Assembly (NCBI RefSeq): GCF_000010505.1
Contig: NC_010729.1
Span: 854,501 to 918,500 of the forward strand
DNA: 64,000 bases
Direction of reading: 5' to 3'
From: Porphyromonas gingivalis ATCC 33277
Lineage (GTDB): Bacteria; Bacteroidota; Bacteroidia; Bacteroidales; Porphyromonadaceae
Shown: one piece after another, positions 53,086 to 62,147 of the stretch
How the letters are laid out: every line of letters begins with the position of its first letter
Position numbering within the stretch: position 1 is the first letter of the stretch
Notes under the pieces: generated by a model
What the model was told of the DNA's origin: nothing
The model's input: only the letters and a program-made list of their open reading frames with translations
Databases searched by the model: none
Made by a program: the position numbers and the translations under genes

Positions 53086-54521
53086 GATGTTTGGTTTTTG
53101 GGGTGAAGACCGAGTGAAGCAGCTGCTTCGATCATAAAAACTCGGGCAGCTTCGTAGTCATTGGGGATAGCCCCGTCGAGTATGGCCTCTTTGATCGCCT
53201 CCTTGATGGTGCCTACGTGGCGCGATGGTTTTAGACCGAAGGTCTGCATAATCTCTTCGCCGGAGATCGGTGGTTGGAAGTTGCGAACGTGGTCTTTCTC
53301 CTCTATTTCTTTAAACTTATGACGTACCAAAGCATAGTTGTCTATATACTTGCGCACTTTGTCGGGATTCTTGCTTGTAATGTCAGCTTCGCATAACATC
53401 ATCAGATCATCTATGTCATCACCGGCTTCGAAGAGTAGACGGCGAACGGCAGAATCCGTAACTCCTTCGTCCACCAGAGCTGCCGGACGCATGTGCAGAT
53501 CTACGAGTTTTTGTACGTATTTGAGTTTGGCATCCAGCGGAAGTCGGAGTCGTTTGAAGAGAGAGGGTAGCATCTTGGCTCCGACAAAGTTGTGATTATG
53601 AAATGTCCACTGTCCGCCAACAAACTTTTTAGTGCGTGGTTTGCCTATGTCGTGTAGCAATGCTGCCCACCTGAGCCAAAGACTATCGCTGTGCCGAGCC
53701 AAGTTGTCTACTACCTTATAAGTATGAGTGAGATTGTCCTTATGCCCGATGCCATCACGCGTTTCTGCTCCTTTGAGGGCTAAGAGTTCGGGAAAAACAT
53801 ATTCCATCAGCCCCGTCTCTTCGAACAGAGAAAGACCGATAGAGGGACGAGGTGAGAGCATGATTTTATTCAGTTCTTCTATTACCCGTTCGGCCGATAC
53901 GGCTTCTTTAATCCGGTGAGCATTCCGCTGTATGGCCTCGAAGTCGCGTGGCAGGATAGTAAAGCCCGGTAGTTGGGATGCAAAGCGGATGGCACGCATC
54001 ATTCGAAGAGGGTCGTCACTGAAAGTAATATCCGGATCAAGGGGTGTGCAGAGGAGCATGTCATCCATGTCGCACAAGCCATCGAACATATCGACCAGAT
54101 CACCGAAACGATCGCTATTGAGGCATACGGCAAGGGCGTTGATGGTGAAGTCGCGACGACGCAAATCATCTTCCAGCGTACCATCTTCGACTATCGGCTT
54201 ACGACTATCGTGTCGGTAACTTTCCTTACGGGCACCCACAAATTCTATCTCCAGATCACCATGCTTTACTTGAGCGGTACCGAAATTGGCGAAAACGGAT
54301 AGGTGAGCTTTTCGTCCCAGCTTCTTGGCTACAGCTTTCGCCAGGTCGATACCGCGCCCTACGGCTACTATATCGATATCTTTGGAAGGACGATTCAAGA
54401 ATATATCTCGCACATATCCGCCCACGACATAGGTTTCCAGTCCCAACTGATCTGCCACTTCTGCGATAAGACGGAATATCGGGATGTCGATTTTACTAAG
54501 AATTAACTCTTTGTCTGTCAT
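53070..54521 (-). CDS. cca: CCA tRNA nucleotidyltransferase / poly(A) polymerase family, with HD domain
   Basis: A 483-residue protein. The nucleotidyltransferase head has YVVGGYVRDIFLNRPSKDID near residue 31 (G-G and D-x-D metal site). RRDFTINALAV and RMMRAIRFASQLPGF give the nucleotide-selecting region. An HD domain follows near residue 265 (LRWAALLHDIGKPRTK), then VGAKMLPSLFKRLRLP. None of the three tRNA genes in this window encodes CCA, so a CCA-adding activity is needed, but a poly(A) polymerase role cannot be excluded from sequence. A TACCTTTG box lies about 30 bases upstream. Confidence 0.9.
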   Translation of the reverse strand: MTDKELILSKIDIPIFRLIAEVADQLGLETYVVGGYVRDIFLNRPSKDIDIVAVGRGIDLAKAVAKKLGRKAHLSVFANFGTAQVKHGDLEIEFVGARKESYRHDSRKPIVEDGTLEDDLRRRDFTINALAVCLNSDRFGDLVDMFDGLCDMDDMLLCTPLDPDITFSDDPLRMMRAIRFASQLPGFTILPRDFEAIQRNAHRIKEAVSAERVIEELNKIMLSPRPSIGLSLFEETGLMEYVFPELLALKGAETRDGIGHKDNLTHTYKVVDNLARHSDSLWLRWAALLHDIGKPRTKKFVGGQWTFHNHNFVGAKMLPSLFKRLRLPLDAKLKYVQKLVDLHMRPAALVDEGVTDSAVRRLLFEAGDDIDDLMMLCEADITSKNPDKVRKYIDNYALVRHKFKEIEEKDHVRNFQPPISGEEIMQTFGLKPSRHVGTIKEAIKEAILDGAIPNDYEAARVFMIEAAASLGLHPKNQTSCHSV

Positions 54522-54548
54522 CTAAAAAATCAAGGAATGATTGGCCAA

Positions 54549-54556
54549 CAAAGGTA
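54549..54556 (-). promoter_or_regulatory. Promoter -7 box of cca (TACCTTTG)
   Basis: Minus-strand TACCTTTG matches TAnnTTTG and gives a leader of about 22 bases before ATG 54521. No good -33 element. Confidence 0.5.
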
Positions 54557-54661
54557 CACACAAAGAATCTGTTGTCCTAAATTGGTATTGGCGCAGGGCA
54601 ATCGCATTTGAACTGTTAACACACTTATAACTCGGTTATCAAACAAGTACGAATTAATGGG

Positions 54662-54707
54662 GCCTTTGCACAATAAGCAGGCACTTTTGTTCATTCTTCT
54701 TATTGTG
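54662..54707. repeat. Dispersed 40-base word, copy 2, with hairpin
   Basis: Resembles 50363-50402 (shared AAGCAGGCAC and TTTTGTTCATTCTTCT). Here CACAATAAG (54669-54677) and CTTATTGTG (54699-54707) form a perfect 9-bp stem around the shared word. Confidence 0.6.
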
Positions 54708-54735
54708 TGTCAGGCGACCATTTAGTACACGCCTT

Positions 54736-54753
54736 ATTTCCACTAGTGGAAAT
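54736..54753. repeat. 18-bp perfect palindrome
   Basis: ATTTCCACT and AGTGGAAAT are exact reverse complements without a spacer. No T run follows, so it looks more like a dimer-binding operator than a terminator, but no regulated gene is near. Confidence 0.75.
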
Positions 54754-55086
54754 CTTCTTCTCTTTAATGAGTGCCCCTTTGAGACGTCCAACGACGTTAC
54801 CGGCAACAGCACTTGTGCTCCTCCAACCATCGCCTCGCTACCCGTGTATGCACTTTGTGTGCCACGCTGTGGCGTCTGATTCACATTACGTCCATACGAG
54901 CCGATACCACCTCCGGCTCCAATAATCCATTCGACTACCTTCGGCCCCGGGGCAGCCTGTCAGGGCGATCGCGTTTGAAAATTTTTAGTCTCTTTCCTCC
55001 ATCTCCTTATTTTTCAAAGGTCTCGTTTTTTCGGTGCAGTCTTTCGGAGTACTCCGAATACTCTGAGAAAAAGATATTAGAGAGGA

Positions 55087-55124
55087 AAAAAGTCCGTGCA
55101 GTTTTTGCTGACTGCACGGACTTT
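55087..55124 (-). terminator. Terminator of the nusB-lpdA operon
   Basis: AAAAGTCCGTGCAGT and ACTGCACGGACTTTT form a 15-bp stem with an 8-base loop. On the minus strand TTTTTTCCTC follows. Confidence 0.85.
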
Positions 55125-55160
55125 TAGATTTGATTTCCTAAGAAAAGGGCAGAAAGAGTA

Positions 55161-56510
55161 TCAACCTCCGGCGAGAGTTTCTTTTAGGATTTCGCCTACA
55201 GTCGGATGAGGGAATATGATTCGTTCGATTTGTCGATCCGTCATGCCGGTCTCGATGGCCATGGCAGCGGTTACGATGAGTTCGCCGGCCGGATTGCCAA
55301 TGAGGTGTGCTCCGATCAAGCGGTTCTCTTCATCAAGTAGTAGTTTGCACTCTCCATTGCCTTGTTCGTTTTCGGCTACAAATCGACCGGAGAAAGCCAT
55401 AGGAAGGCGACGAACAGTATAGGCACGTCCTGCTTTGCGAAGCGATTCTTCCGTCTCTCCCACACCGGCGACCTCGGGATTGGTGTACACCACACCTGGT
55501 ACGGCACGGTAGCTCATCGTTTCGTCTGTTTTGCCCAAAATCTGATCTACTGCTACCTCTGCTTCCCGTACAGCCGTATGTGCCAAAAGCGAGAAGCCTG
55601 TAATATCACCTGCAGCATAGACATTGGGCAGGGAAGTTTGCATCCTCTCATTAGTCTTTACACCTTTGCCGGCAAGCTCCAATCCGAGCGACTCGAATCC
55701 TTGCAGCACGGGGCGACGTCCCACACTCATCAGGATACGTTCTCCTTCGATCTCTTTGGTTTCTCCTTCGTATTCTACCGTAACAGCTCCGTTGCGAACC
55801 GATGTTACTTTGTGCCCGAGGTAGAATTTGATTCCTTCTTTTTCATAGTGAGCGCGTAGCATAGCTGCATGTTCGGGATCGATACCGTTGAGTATTTCCG
55901 GCAGCATCTCCACCACGTGCACTTGCGTACCGATACCGTTGAAGAAAGAAGCGAACTCCATTCCGATCACTCCACCACCGATGATGACGAGAGAGGTCGG
56001 AATCTCTTTGTTCTGTAGAGCTTCACGGTTTGTCCAATACTCTGTCTGCTCCACTCCGGGGATGGGTGGAATAAACGTCTCCGAACCGGTACATAGTAGC
56101 AGGTTGGCAGCTTTGTACTGTGCTTCGCCCGCAGTAATGCCGATGATGCCGTCTGCATCGCATCCCATTACGGTAGCTTCTGCCGTCACCATCTCTACTC
56201 CGGCCTCTGTCAGGCGTGAACGGATGCCTGCAGTCAGCTTGCGAATGATTTTACCTTTTCTGGCAATCACCTTGCCGAGGTCAAGTCCGTCGGCCGTTCC
56301 ACTTACTGCATATTTAGATGCCGTAGCAATTTGATGTAGCACTTTGGCCGAGTAGAGTAGCGTCTTGGTCGGTATACATCCTTCGTTGAGGCATACACCA
56401 CCGAGAGCATTCTTCTCAATTAGGAGAGTTTTCAGGCCACCTTTGGCAGCACGTTCGGCAGCCGTATAACCGGCCGGCCCTCCACCGATGATAGCTAAGT
56501 CGTAGCGCAT
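55161..56510 (-). CDS. lpdA: Dihydrolipoyl dehydrogenase
   Basis: A 449-residue flavoprotein disulfide reductase. FAD-binding GGGPAGYTAAERAAKGG lies at 9-25 and the redox-active CLNEGC at about 40-45 in GGVCLNEGCIPTK. NAD-binding VIIGGGVIGMEFASFFNGIG lies near 175, and the C-terminal FPHPTVGEIL holds the catalytic His. It reoxidises lipoamide of 2-oxoacid dehydrogenase or glycine cleavage complexes. No acyltransferase partner lies nearby. It starts 4 bases after nagB and is the last gene of the operon. Confidence 0.94.
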   Translation of the reverse strand: MRYDLAIIGGGPAGYTAAERAAKGGLKTLLIEKNALGGVCLNEGCIPTKTLLYSAKVLHQIATASKYAVSGTADGLDLGKVIARKGKIIRKLTAGIRSRLTEAGVEMVTAEATVMGCDADGIIGITAGEAQYKAANLLLCTGSETFIPPIPGVEQTEYWTNREALQNKEIPTSLVIIGGGVIGMEFASFFNGIGTQVHVVEMLPEILNGIDPEHAAMLRAHYEKEGIKFYLGHKVTSVRNGAVTVEYEGETKEIEGERILMSVGRRPVLQGFESLGLELAGKGVKTNERMQTSLPNVYAAGDITGFSLLAHTAVREAEVAVDQILGKTDETMSYRAVPGVVYTNPEVAGVGETEESLRKAGRAYTVRRLPMAFSGRFVAENEQGNGECKLLLDEENRLIGAHLIGNPAGELIVTAAMAIETGMTDRQIERIIFPHPTVGEILKETLAGG

Positions 56511-56514
56511 AGTT

Positions 56515-57306
56515 TTATAGATTATTGCGTTCGATATCCTTAAAGTAGTTGTACGTGCCCACTTTCAGCTCCACACAGGCAGCTTCGTCACAGACAATGA
56601 TACTCTGACGATGGAGCTGCAAGGCTGTGATCGTCCACATTTGGCTGACTGCACCTTCCACAGCTTCACGAAGAGCACGGGCTTTAGTATGTCCGTTCAC
56701 GAGGATCATTACTTCCCGTGCATCCATAATTGTTCCTACTCCTACGGTGAGAGCACGTTTCGGAACCTGATTCGTATCGTTGTCGAAAAAGCGACTGTTA
56801 GCCAGTACGGTATCTGTAGTTAGCGTCTTGATACGGGTGCGAGAGGTAAGAGAAGACCCTGGCTCATTGAATGCGATATGTCCGTCAGGCCCTATCCCGC
56901 CGATGAAAAGGTCTATGCCTCCGGCAGCTTCAATAGCTCTCTCGTATGCATCGCACTCGGCCGTCAGGTCAGGAGCATTGCCATTGAGAATGTGGATGTT
57001 CTGAGGCAGGATGTCGATATGGTCGAATAAATGCCGATGCATGAATGAATGATAGCTCTCCGGATGCTCTGTAGCAAGGCCTACGTATTCATCCATGTTG
57101 AAGGTGATTACGTGGCGAAAAGATATGCATCCTTCTTTGCATGCTTTCACCAACTCTCTGTACATTCCTATCGGCGAAGAACCTGTCGGTAGACCGAGTA
57201 CAAACGGTTTTTCGGCCGTAGGAGCTGCTTTATGGATACGCTCGATGACGTAGTCGGCTGCCCATGTAGAGAGTTTGTCGTAATCCGGCTCTATGATTAA
57301 TCTCAT
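56515..57306 (-). CDS. nagB: Glucosamine-6-phosphate deaminase
   Basis: A 263-residue enzyme of usual length. Characteristic segments are [29 protein letters not shown] with the catalytic Asp, [20 protein letters not shown] with the active-site His and Glu, and [20 protein letters not shown]. It converts glucosamine-6-phosphate to fructose-6-phosphate and ammonia, linking amino-sugar use or recycling to glycolysis. The gene lies between the flavodiiron and lpdA genes with short gaps; the link to the other operon genes is not functional in an obvious way. Confidence 0.95.
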   Translation of the reverse strand: MRLIIEPDYDKLSTWAADYVIERIHKAAPTAEKPFVLGLPTGSSPIGMYRELVKACKEGCISFRHVITFNMDEYVGLATEHPESYHSFMHRHLFDHIDILPQNIHILNGNAPDLTAECDAYERAIEAAGGIDLFIGGIGPDGHIAFNEPGSSLTSRTRIKTLTTDTVLANSRFFDNDTNQVPKRALTVGVGTIMDAREVMILVNGHTKARALREAVEGAVSQMWTITALQLHRQSIIVCDEAACVELKVGTYNYFKDIERNNL

Positions 57307-57343
57307 TGTAAGATTGGGTTAGTCCAGTAGTGGATATGATATA

Positions 57344-58555
57344 TTACTGACGATCAGCTTTCAGGCGTTCGGCTATTTTATTGCCAAGCTCCCAACCCTT
57401 CTCGTACAGTTCGTCTGTGGTAGACATCTTTTGTTCCAAAGGTTCGCCTACCATTTCCCAACCCATTTCTTCTGCAAAAGGAACTATCTTTTTCACAGCC
57501 TGACCGGCCCATGTAAAGGAGCCGAATACGCTCAGATAGCGATCTTTTACCTCGCGAAGACGGATCATTTCCATGATATTCTTGATCGGTGAAAAGATCT
57601 CATTGCTGTATGTGGGGCTACCGATTATCACTGCCTTGTACTTAAAGATGTCGCGCAGGATGTTAGATGCCGGACTGAATGCTACATTGTGGCATACAAC
57701 GTTGCGGATGCCTCCTGCAGCAATGCCCTGTGCGATCGTATCTGCCAATACTTCCGTATTGCCGTACATAGTGCCGTAGAGAATCACTGCACCTTCTTCG
57801 GCTTCGTAGCGGCTCATCCGATCGTAGAGGTCGAAGGCTTCAGAGAAGTGTGCCAGTGTCCAAACGGGGCCGTGCGTAGAGCATATATATTGAACAGGCA
57901 GATTGGCTTCCTTGAATTTGGTGAGTACTTTCTGTACAAAGCTGCCGTACTTGCCCACAATGCAAGCGTAGTAGCGGTACATCTCCTCCCAGCGGAAAGA
58001 GAGATCCATATCCTTGTCGAATATATGTCCGTCCAGTGTACCGAACGTACCGAAAGCATCGGCAGAGAACAAGACCTGTTGGGTTGGCATGTAGGTGAAC
58101 ATTACTTCCGGCCAGTGTACCATCGGAGCGAAAATGAAAGTAAGCTCATTTTTGCCGAGGGAGAGTTTGTCGCCTTCTTTTACCTCTAGAAGTCCTTCGG
58201 TAATGTGGTGGTAGCCTTCGAGCATCCCATGAGTCTTCTTGTTGCCGACGATTTGCATATTGGGATAGCGTTGGCGCAGCAGGCCTATCGAGCCACTATG
58301 GTCCGGCTCCATGTGATCGACGATAAGATAGTCGATAGGGCGTCCTTTGAGGACTGTATCCAACTTCTTGAAGAAAATCTCCGAATAGCAAACATCTACT
58401 GTGTCGATGAGGGCTACTTTTTCGTCCACGACAAGATACGAATTGTACGATACACCGTATGGCAACGGCCACATATTCTCGAAGAGACTTTTCGAGCGGT
58501 CATTCACGCCCACGTAGTAAACGGAGTCTGTTACTTGAGGAACTTGATACATCAT
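57344..58555 (-). CDS. Flavodiiron protein (A-type flavoprotein)
   Basis: A 403-residue protein with two domains. The metallo-beta-lactamase-like half carries the diiron motif H-x-E-x-D-H at residues 81-86 (DHMEPDHSGS), with further ligands in MVHWPEVMF and STHGPVW. The flavodoxin half starts near 250 with the FMN loop LYGTMYGNTEVLA. No C-terminal rubredoxin domain is present, so an external electron donor is needed. Such proteins reduce O2 to water or NO to N2O in anaerobes. It lies 30 bases after lgt in the operon. The start MMYQV could also be the second Met. Confidence 0.94.
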   Translation of the reverse strand: MMYQVPQVTDSVYYVGVNDRSKSLFENMWPLPYGVSYNSYLVVDEKVALIDTVDVCYSEIFFKKLDTVLKGRPIDYLIVDHMEPDHSGSIGLLRQRYPNMQIVGNKKTHGMLEGYHHITEGLLEVKEGDKLSLGKNELTFIFAPMVHWPEVMFTYMPTQQVLFSADAFGTFGTLDGHIFDKDMDLSFRWEEMYRYYACIVGKYGSFVQKVLTKFKEANLPVQYICSTHGPVWTLAHFSEAFDLYDRMSRYEAEEGAVILYGTMYGNTEVLADTIAQGIAAGGIRNVVCHNVAFSPASNILRDIFKYKAVIIGSPTYSNEIFSPIKNIMEMIRLREVKDRYLSVFGSFTWAGQAVKKIVPFAEEMGWEMVGEPLEQKMSTTDELYEKGWELGNKIAERLKADRQ

Positions 58556-58585
58556 ATCCTTGGATATTTTTATAATTATTTGTTG

Positions 58586-59437
58586 TTATGATAATTTCTG
58601 CGTAATCGGATTCTTTACGGCACGGATGATAAGCCAAATGCCTGCAAGAACGAAAGGTATGCTGAGCAGCTGTCCCATATTCAGGCCGACTGATTCGATG
58701 AGCTTTAGCTCCCACGGCTCTTGAACGATCTTGATGCGTTCGATGATAAAGCGAGAGAGGAAGATACCTGTCAGGAAAACCCCCACGATCAGCCCGGAGT
58801 AGCGTCGGGCAGCATCGCGCTTCCAGTATAGCCACATACAGAGGGCAAAGACCGCCAAATAGCATAAGGCTTCGTATATCTGAGTAGGATGACATCCCAT
58901 GTCCATGTTCGGTACCAAGTGACGATACTCTTCCGAACGAATAAAGCGGAAGCCCCAAGGTAATGTCGTCGGGCGGCCGAAAATCTCACTGTTGGTCAGA
59001 TTGCCCAGACGGATCATGGCGGCCACGATACCTGTAGGCACAGCCAAACGATCTAATACCCATAGAATAGATTTGCGCGTCACCCTGCGTGAGTACAGCC
59101 AGCAGGCTATAATGATCCCGATGGTACCGCCGTGGCTTGCCAAGCCACCCTCCCAAGTGACAAATATCTTGGCCGGATTGGCCAAATAGTATGCCGGGTC
59201 ATAGAATAGGACATGTCCCAAACGCGCTCCGACGATAGTACCTACAAAGACATAGACGGCCAGGGACTCGAACCATTTGGAATCCAGCTTCTCGTGTTCC
59301 CACATTTTTTTCTCTATCCAAGGGCCCAGAATGATCAGCCCCAATGCAAAGAGCAAACCGTACCAGACAATAGGGTGCCCGAAGAGGGTAAATAGAACCG
59401 GATCGAAATCCCATGTGATGAATGCAGGTAGTGTCAT
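58586..59437 (-). CDS. lgt: Prolipoprotein diacylglyceryl transferase
   Basis: A 283-residue membrane enzyme with about seven helices. The family signature is [20 protein letters not shown] near residue 140. [18 protein letters not shown] and [20 protein letters not shown] contain the conserved periplasmic face. It adds diacylglycerol to the lipobox cysteine, the first step of lipoprotein maturation. Its substrates in this window would include Dcp. Confidence 0.95.
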
Positions 59438-59473
59438 AATGTTCCGATTAACCGTTTAGTTGAGTAATCTTTT

Positions 59474-60379
59474 TCAACAAAGTTTTCCTATCCACTGCTC
59501 CCTGTCTCCGGGGAGAAGGTCTATGATGGGGATTTCCTGTAGGGTGTAAGCTCCGGGTTGTTGGCGCATGGCTGCTCGAGCTGCACAGACCAGTACTTGT
59601 CCGGTGAGAGCGGGGTTGTTTATCTCCATGTCGAATGACATTCGCTGGTTTTGTGTGGAGCCGCTTACACCCTTACGCACCATGTGGACGCCATGCCCCA
59701 TATCGATGAGGGCATCCACATCATCTACCTGTATCACGTGGGTTTCGTCATGAACGAAATACTCGTCTGCTTTGATGGCAGCCGATACCTCCTCCAAGTT
59801 GTGTCCCGGAAGCAGTTCTACGTAAACCATGCGACGATGTACACCCGTTCCGAGAGGAATGGTCATAGAAAGTGCGGCCTTGACACCGTCTATGACTTTT
59901 ACGGCTACGGTGTGCCCCATGCTCATGCCCGGACCGAAGTTCGTGTAGGTGATCCCTTTGGGTACGATAGCCTGCATCAGTGTGCGCACTACAGAGTCGC
60001 TGCCGGGATCCCAGCCCGAAGCGATGACGGCTGCCGCCCCACTTTTCCCGGCGGCGTCTCCCAACGATCGACGCAAGGCCAAAATACCGTCGTGGATGTC
60101 GAAACTGTCAGCAGTGCATATTCCCTTTTTCAATATCTCCAAGGCTGTTCGCTCTACTTCACGACTTGGTGAGCAAACCAAGGCCACATCGACCGATTCG
60201 AGTTGCTCGATGTCGGATACTACACGGAAAGGCCGGAGCTCGAAGGGAACCTCGTCCGGATTGCGGCGGACAATGCCGGCTATTTCAAAATCGGGAGCTT
60301 CTCTAAGCGCTTGCAAGGCATACCGACCGATATTGCCGTAGCCTACGATGGCTGCCCGAATCTTTTTGTCGTCTGTCAT
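59474..60379 (-). CDS. ddh: meso-Diaminopimelate D-dehydrogenase
   Basis: A 301-residue NADP-dependent enzyme. The N-terminal dinucleotide fold is AAIVGYGNIGRYALQALREA. The substrate domain has DSFDIHDGILALRRSLGDAA, then IASGWDPGSDSVVRTLM and TYTNFGPGMSMGHTVAVKVI, followed by ELLPGHNLEEV. It makes meso-diaminopimelate in one step from tetrahydrodipicolinate and ammonia, for lysine and cell wall. It lies between nusB and lgt with gaps of about 37 bases. Confidence 0.94.
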   Translation of the reverse strand: MTDDKKIRAAIVGYGNIGRYALQALREAPDFEIAGIVRRNPDEVPFELRPFRVVSDIEQLESVDVALVCSPSREVERTALEILKKGICTADSFDIHDGILALRRSLGDAAGKSGAAAVIASGWDPGSDSVVRTLMQAIVPKGITYTNFGPGMSMGHTVAVKVIDGVKAALSMTIPLGTGVHRRMVYVELLPGHNLEEVSAAIKADEYFVHDETHVIQVDDVDALIDMGHGVHMVRKGVSGSTQNQRMSFDMEINNPALTGQVLVCAARAAMRQQPGAYTLQEIPIIDLLPGDREQWIGKLC

Positions 60380-60416
60380 TTGTCAAATCTGGGGGATAGC
60401 TGTTTTGCCCCTGCTC

Positions 60417-61463
60417 TTATTTGAGTAGTTTGCCTTTCTCTCTGAGACTTTTGACCACAGCATCCAGCAACCCGTTTACGAACGTTCCGCTCTTGGGTGT
60501 ACTGAACAGCTTGGAGAGGTCGATGTATTCATTGATCGTTACCAAGACCGGAATATTCGGGAAGTGGAGCAGCTCGGTGATAGCCAGTTGCATGATCAGC
60601 ATATCCATGTCCGCTATGCGATCCACTTCCCAGTTGATCAGATTTTCACGGATGATATGGCGATATTCCTGTCCGTTGATGATGGCATTGCGCAGTAGGG
60701 TGGTGCCGAATACGGCATCGTCTTTCTCCTTGTATGCAGGAAGCAGGATAGCCGATGGATCGGTGTCTTGCTCGATCCGTCGGATTGTCTTGAGGACGAA
60801 CTCCTTCACGATTTCGATAGGAGCATTTTCCTGTCGGATCGTTTGGTAGTTGCCATCGGCAACTGCTTGTCGTACCGACTGTTCCACCTCCTCTATGTCG
60901 GGAGCTTCTTCTGTCTCGATTTTCTCGATGAGTTGTATTTGATTGTCCCAGAAGATACTTTGCTCTTCCATCACTTCTGCCAGTTCTTCATCGGGGAGGA
61001 TGATGTCGCGCATCAGTTCGTTCCAGAACAAGCGGTCGGCTTCGAAGTCATCGGTGGCATCGGATCTCATATAACGGGTGAAAATCTCGGACAAATGGAT
61101 CTTTTTCAGCAGGCGTCGCAGAAAAGCTTCTTCGGAACGCCAATTCAGAGCATTCTGTTCGGCTCTTACCCACAAAGGCCTGCAGCTCTCGATCTTTTCG
61201 GCAAGCCGGTTGCGTACCATACGCAGATTGGGGTTTTTGTCCTTTTCGGTCGCTAAGTGCTTGTTCTTGTTGGCTTCGAGGGCTTCCGCATGCAGTCTTG
61301 TCAGCTCCGGAACCAAGAGGAGATAATATAGGTATAGGTCGTATGTCTGCTCCAGACTGTTGAGCAACTCTTTTTCGGCAGATTGTATATCAGCATCATC
61401 TCGATGGTAATACACATATGCTTGTTGCAAAACTCGGGATCGGACAAGTGCTCGATTGATCAT
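60417..61463 (-). CDS. nusB: Transcription antitermination factor NusB, long Bacteroidetes form
   Basis: The start at 61463 (MINRALVRSRVLQQAYVYYH) is the conserved NusB N-terminus; the longer frame crosses the promoter. At 348 residues it is more than twice the length of E. coli NusB. A ~200-residue helical, charged insert separates the first helix from the C-terminal NusB fold. That fold carries DADIQSAEKELL early, and late ELLHFPNIPVLVTINEYIDL, then KLFSTPKSGTFVNGLLDAV. NusB with NusE binds boxA RNA during rRNA antitermination. It is the first gene of the six-gene operon. Confidence 0.9.
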   Translation of the reverse strand: MINRALVRSRVLQQAYVYYHRDDADIQSAEKELLNSLEQTYDLYLYYLLLVPELTRLHAEALEANKNKHLATEKDKNPNLRMVRNRLAEKIESCRPLWVRAEQNALNWRSEEAFLRRLLKKIHLSEIFTRYMRSDATDDFEADRLFWNELMRDIILPDEELAEVMEEQSIFWDNQIQLIEKIETEEAPDIEEVEQSVRQAVADGNYQTIRQENAPIEIVKEFVLKTIRRIEQDTDPSAILLPAYKEKDDAVFGTTLLRNAIINGQEYRHIIRENLINWEVDRIADMDMLIMQLAITELLHFPNIPVLVTINEYIDLSKLFSTPKSGTFVNGLLDAVVKSLREKGKLLK

Positions 61464-61492
61464 TATTATAATCCTTGAAAAGTAATGTCCGG

Positions 61493-61500
61493 CAAAGGTA
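61493..61500 (-). promoter_or_regulatory. Promoter -7 box of the nusB operon (TACCTTTG)
   Basis: Minus-strand TACCTTTG matches TAnnTTTG. A partial -33 element GTTG lies 20 bases upstream (61521-61524). The predicted leader is about 25 bases. Confidence 0.6.
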
Positions 61501-61651
61501 ATCAGACGCACTCAAACGCACAACATATCGGCTTTCTGCTTGAAAAAGGCGATTGGATTCATTTCCGAAGCATGATATCGTATCTGATCGATCTAATGTT
61601 CGTGGCAGGGTAGGGATCCGGCATTTTCTCTTCTCCATTTCTAACTTTTAT

Positions 61652-62011
61652 GAGACCATAGTATCCTCTCATATGAGACCATAGTATCCTCTCATGTAAG
61701 ACCATAGTATCCTCTCATATGAGACCATAGTATCCTCTCATGTGAGACCATGTATCCTCTCATATGAGACCATAGTATCCTCTCATATGAGACCATAGTA
61801 TCCTCTCATATGAGACCATAGTATCCTCTCATGTGAGACCATAGTATCCTCTCATGTGAGACCATAATATCCTCTCATATGAGACCATAGTATCCTCTCA
61901 TGTGAGACCATAGTATCCTCTCATGTGAGACCATAGTATCCTCTCATATGAGACCATAGTATCCTCTCATGTGAGACCATAGTATCCTCTCATGCGAGAC
62001 CATAGTATCCT
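61652..62011 (-). repeat. Tandem array of 16 units of 23 bp, inverted relative to the first array
   Basis: On the plus strand the core reads GAGACCATAGTATCCTCTC, the exact reverse complement of the core at 50472-50995. Sixteen units run from 61652 to about 62011. One unit has lost a base (CCATGTATCC), one has CCATAATATCC, one starts AAGACC, and the last is cut off. Linkers are only ATAT, ATGT and one ATGC, a smaller set than in the first array. Confidence 0.95.
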
Positions 62012-62147
62012 ATCCATATCGGTCATACTTTCTTCACGATATGGATTTCACTAATGAATATCCGAATACTATGGATACAACTATCTCAGAGATGGGAGGT
62101 GGCCTTCGCTGAAATGCGATACGAGGAGTGTGGGTAATGCCGTTAGG

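Larger units (their letters stand above)
54522..55160. other. Intergenic stretch cca / lpdA
   Basis: Holds the cca promoter box (54549-54556), a dispersed 40-base word with a 9-bp hairpin (54662-54707), an 18-bp perfect palindrome (54736-54753), a 14-bp palindrome TCGGAGTACTCCGA (55044-55057) and the lpdA terminator (55087-55124). No gene is recognised; a 76-codon minus-strand frame lacks support. Confidence 0.65.
61464..62147. other. Intergenic stretch with 23-bp array between nusB and sov
   Basis: Holds the nusB promoter box (61493-61500), then the second 23-bp array (61652-62011). From 62012 to the sov stop codon nothing is recognised. No gene is seen. Confidence 0.7.

Noticed and set aside
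54654-54884. 76-codon minus-strand frame between cca and lpdA
   Set aside because: It covers a dispersed repeat and a palindrome and has no recognisable domain, so non-coding repeat DNA is more likely.
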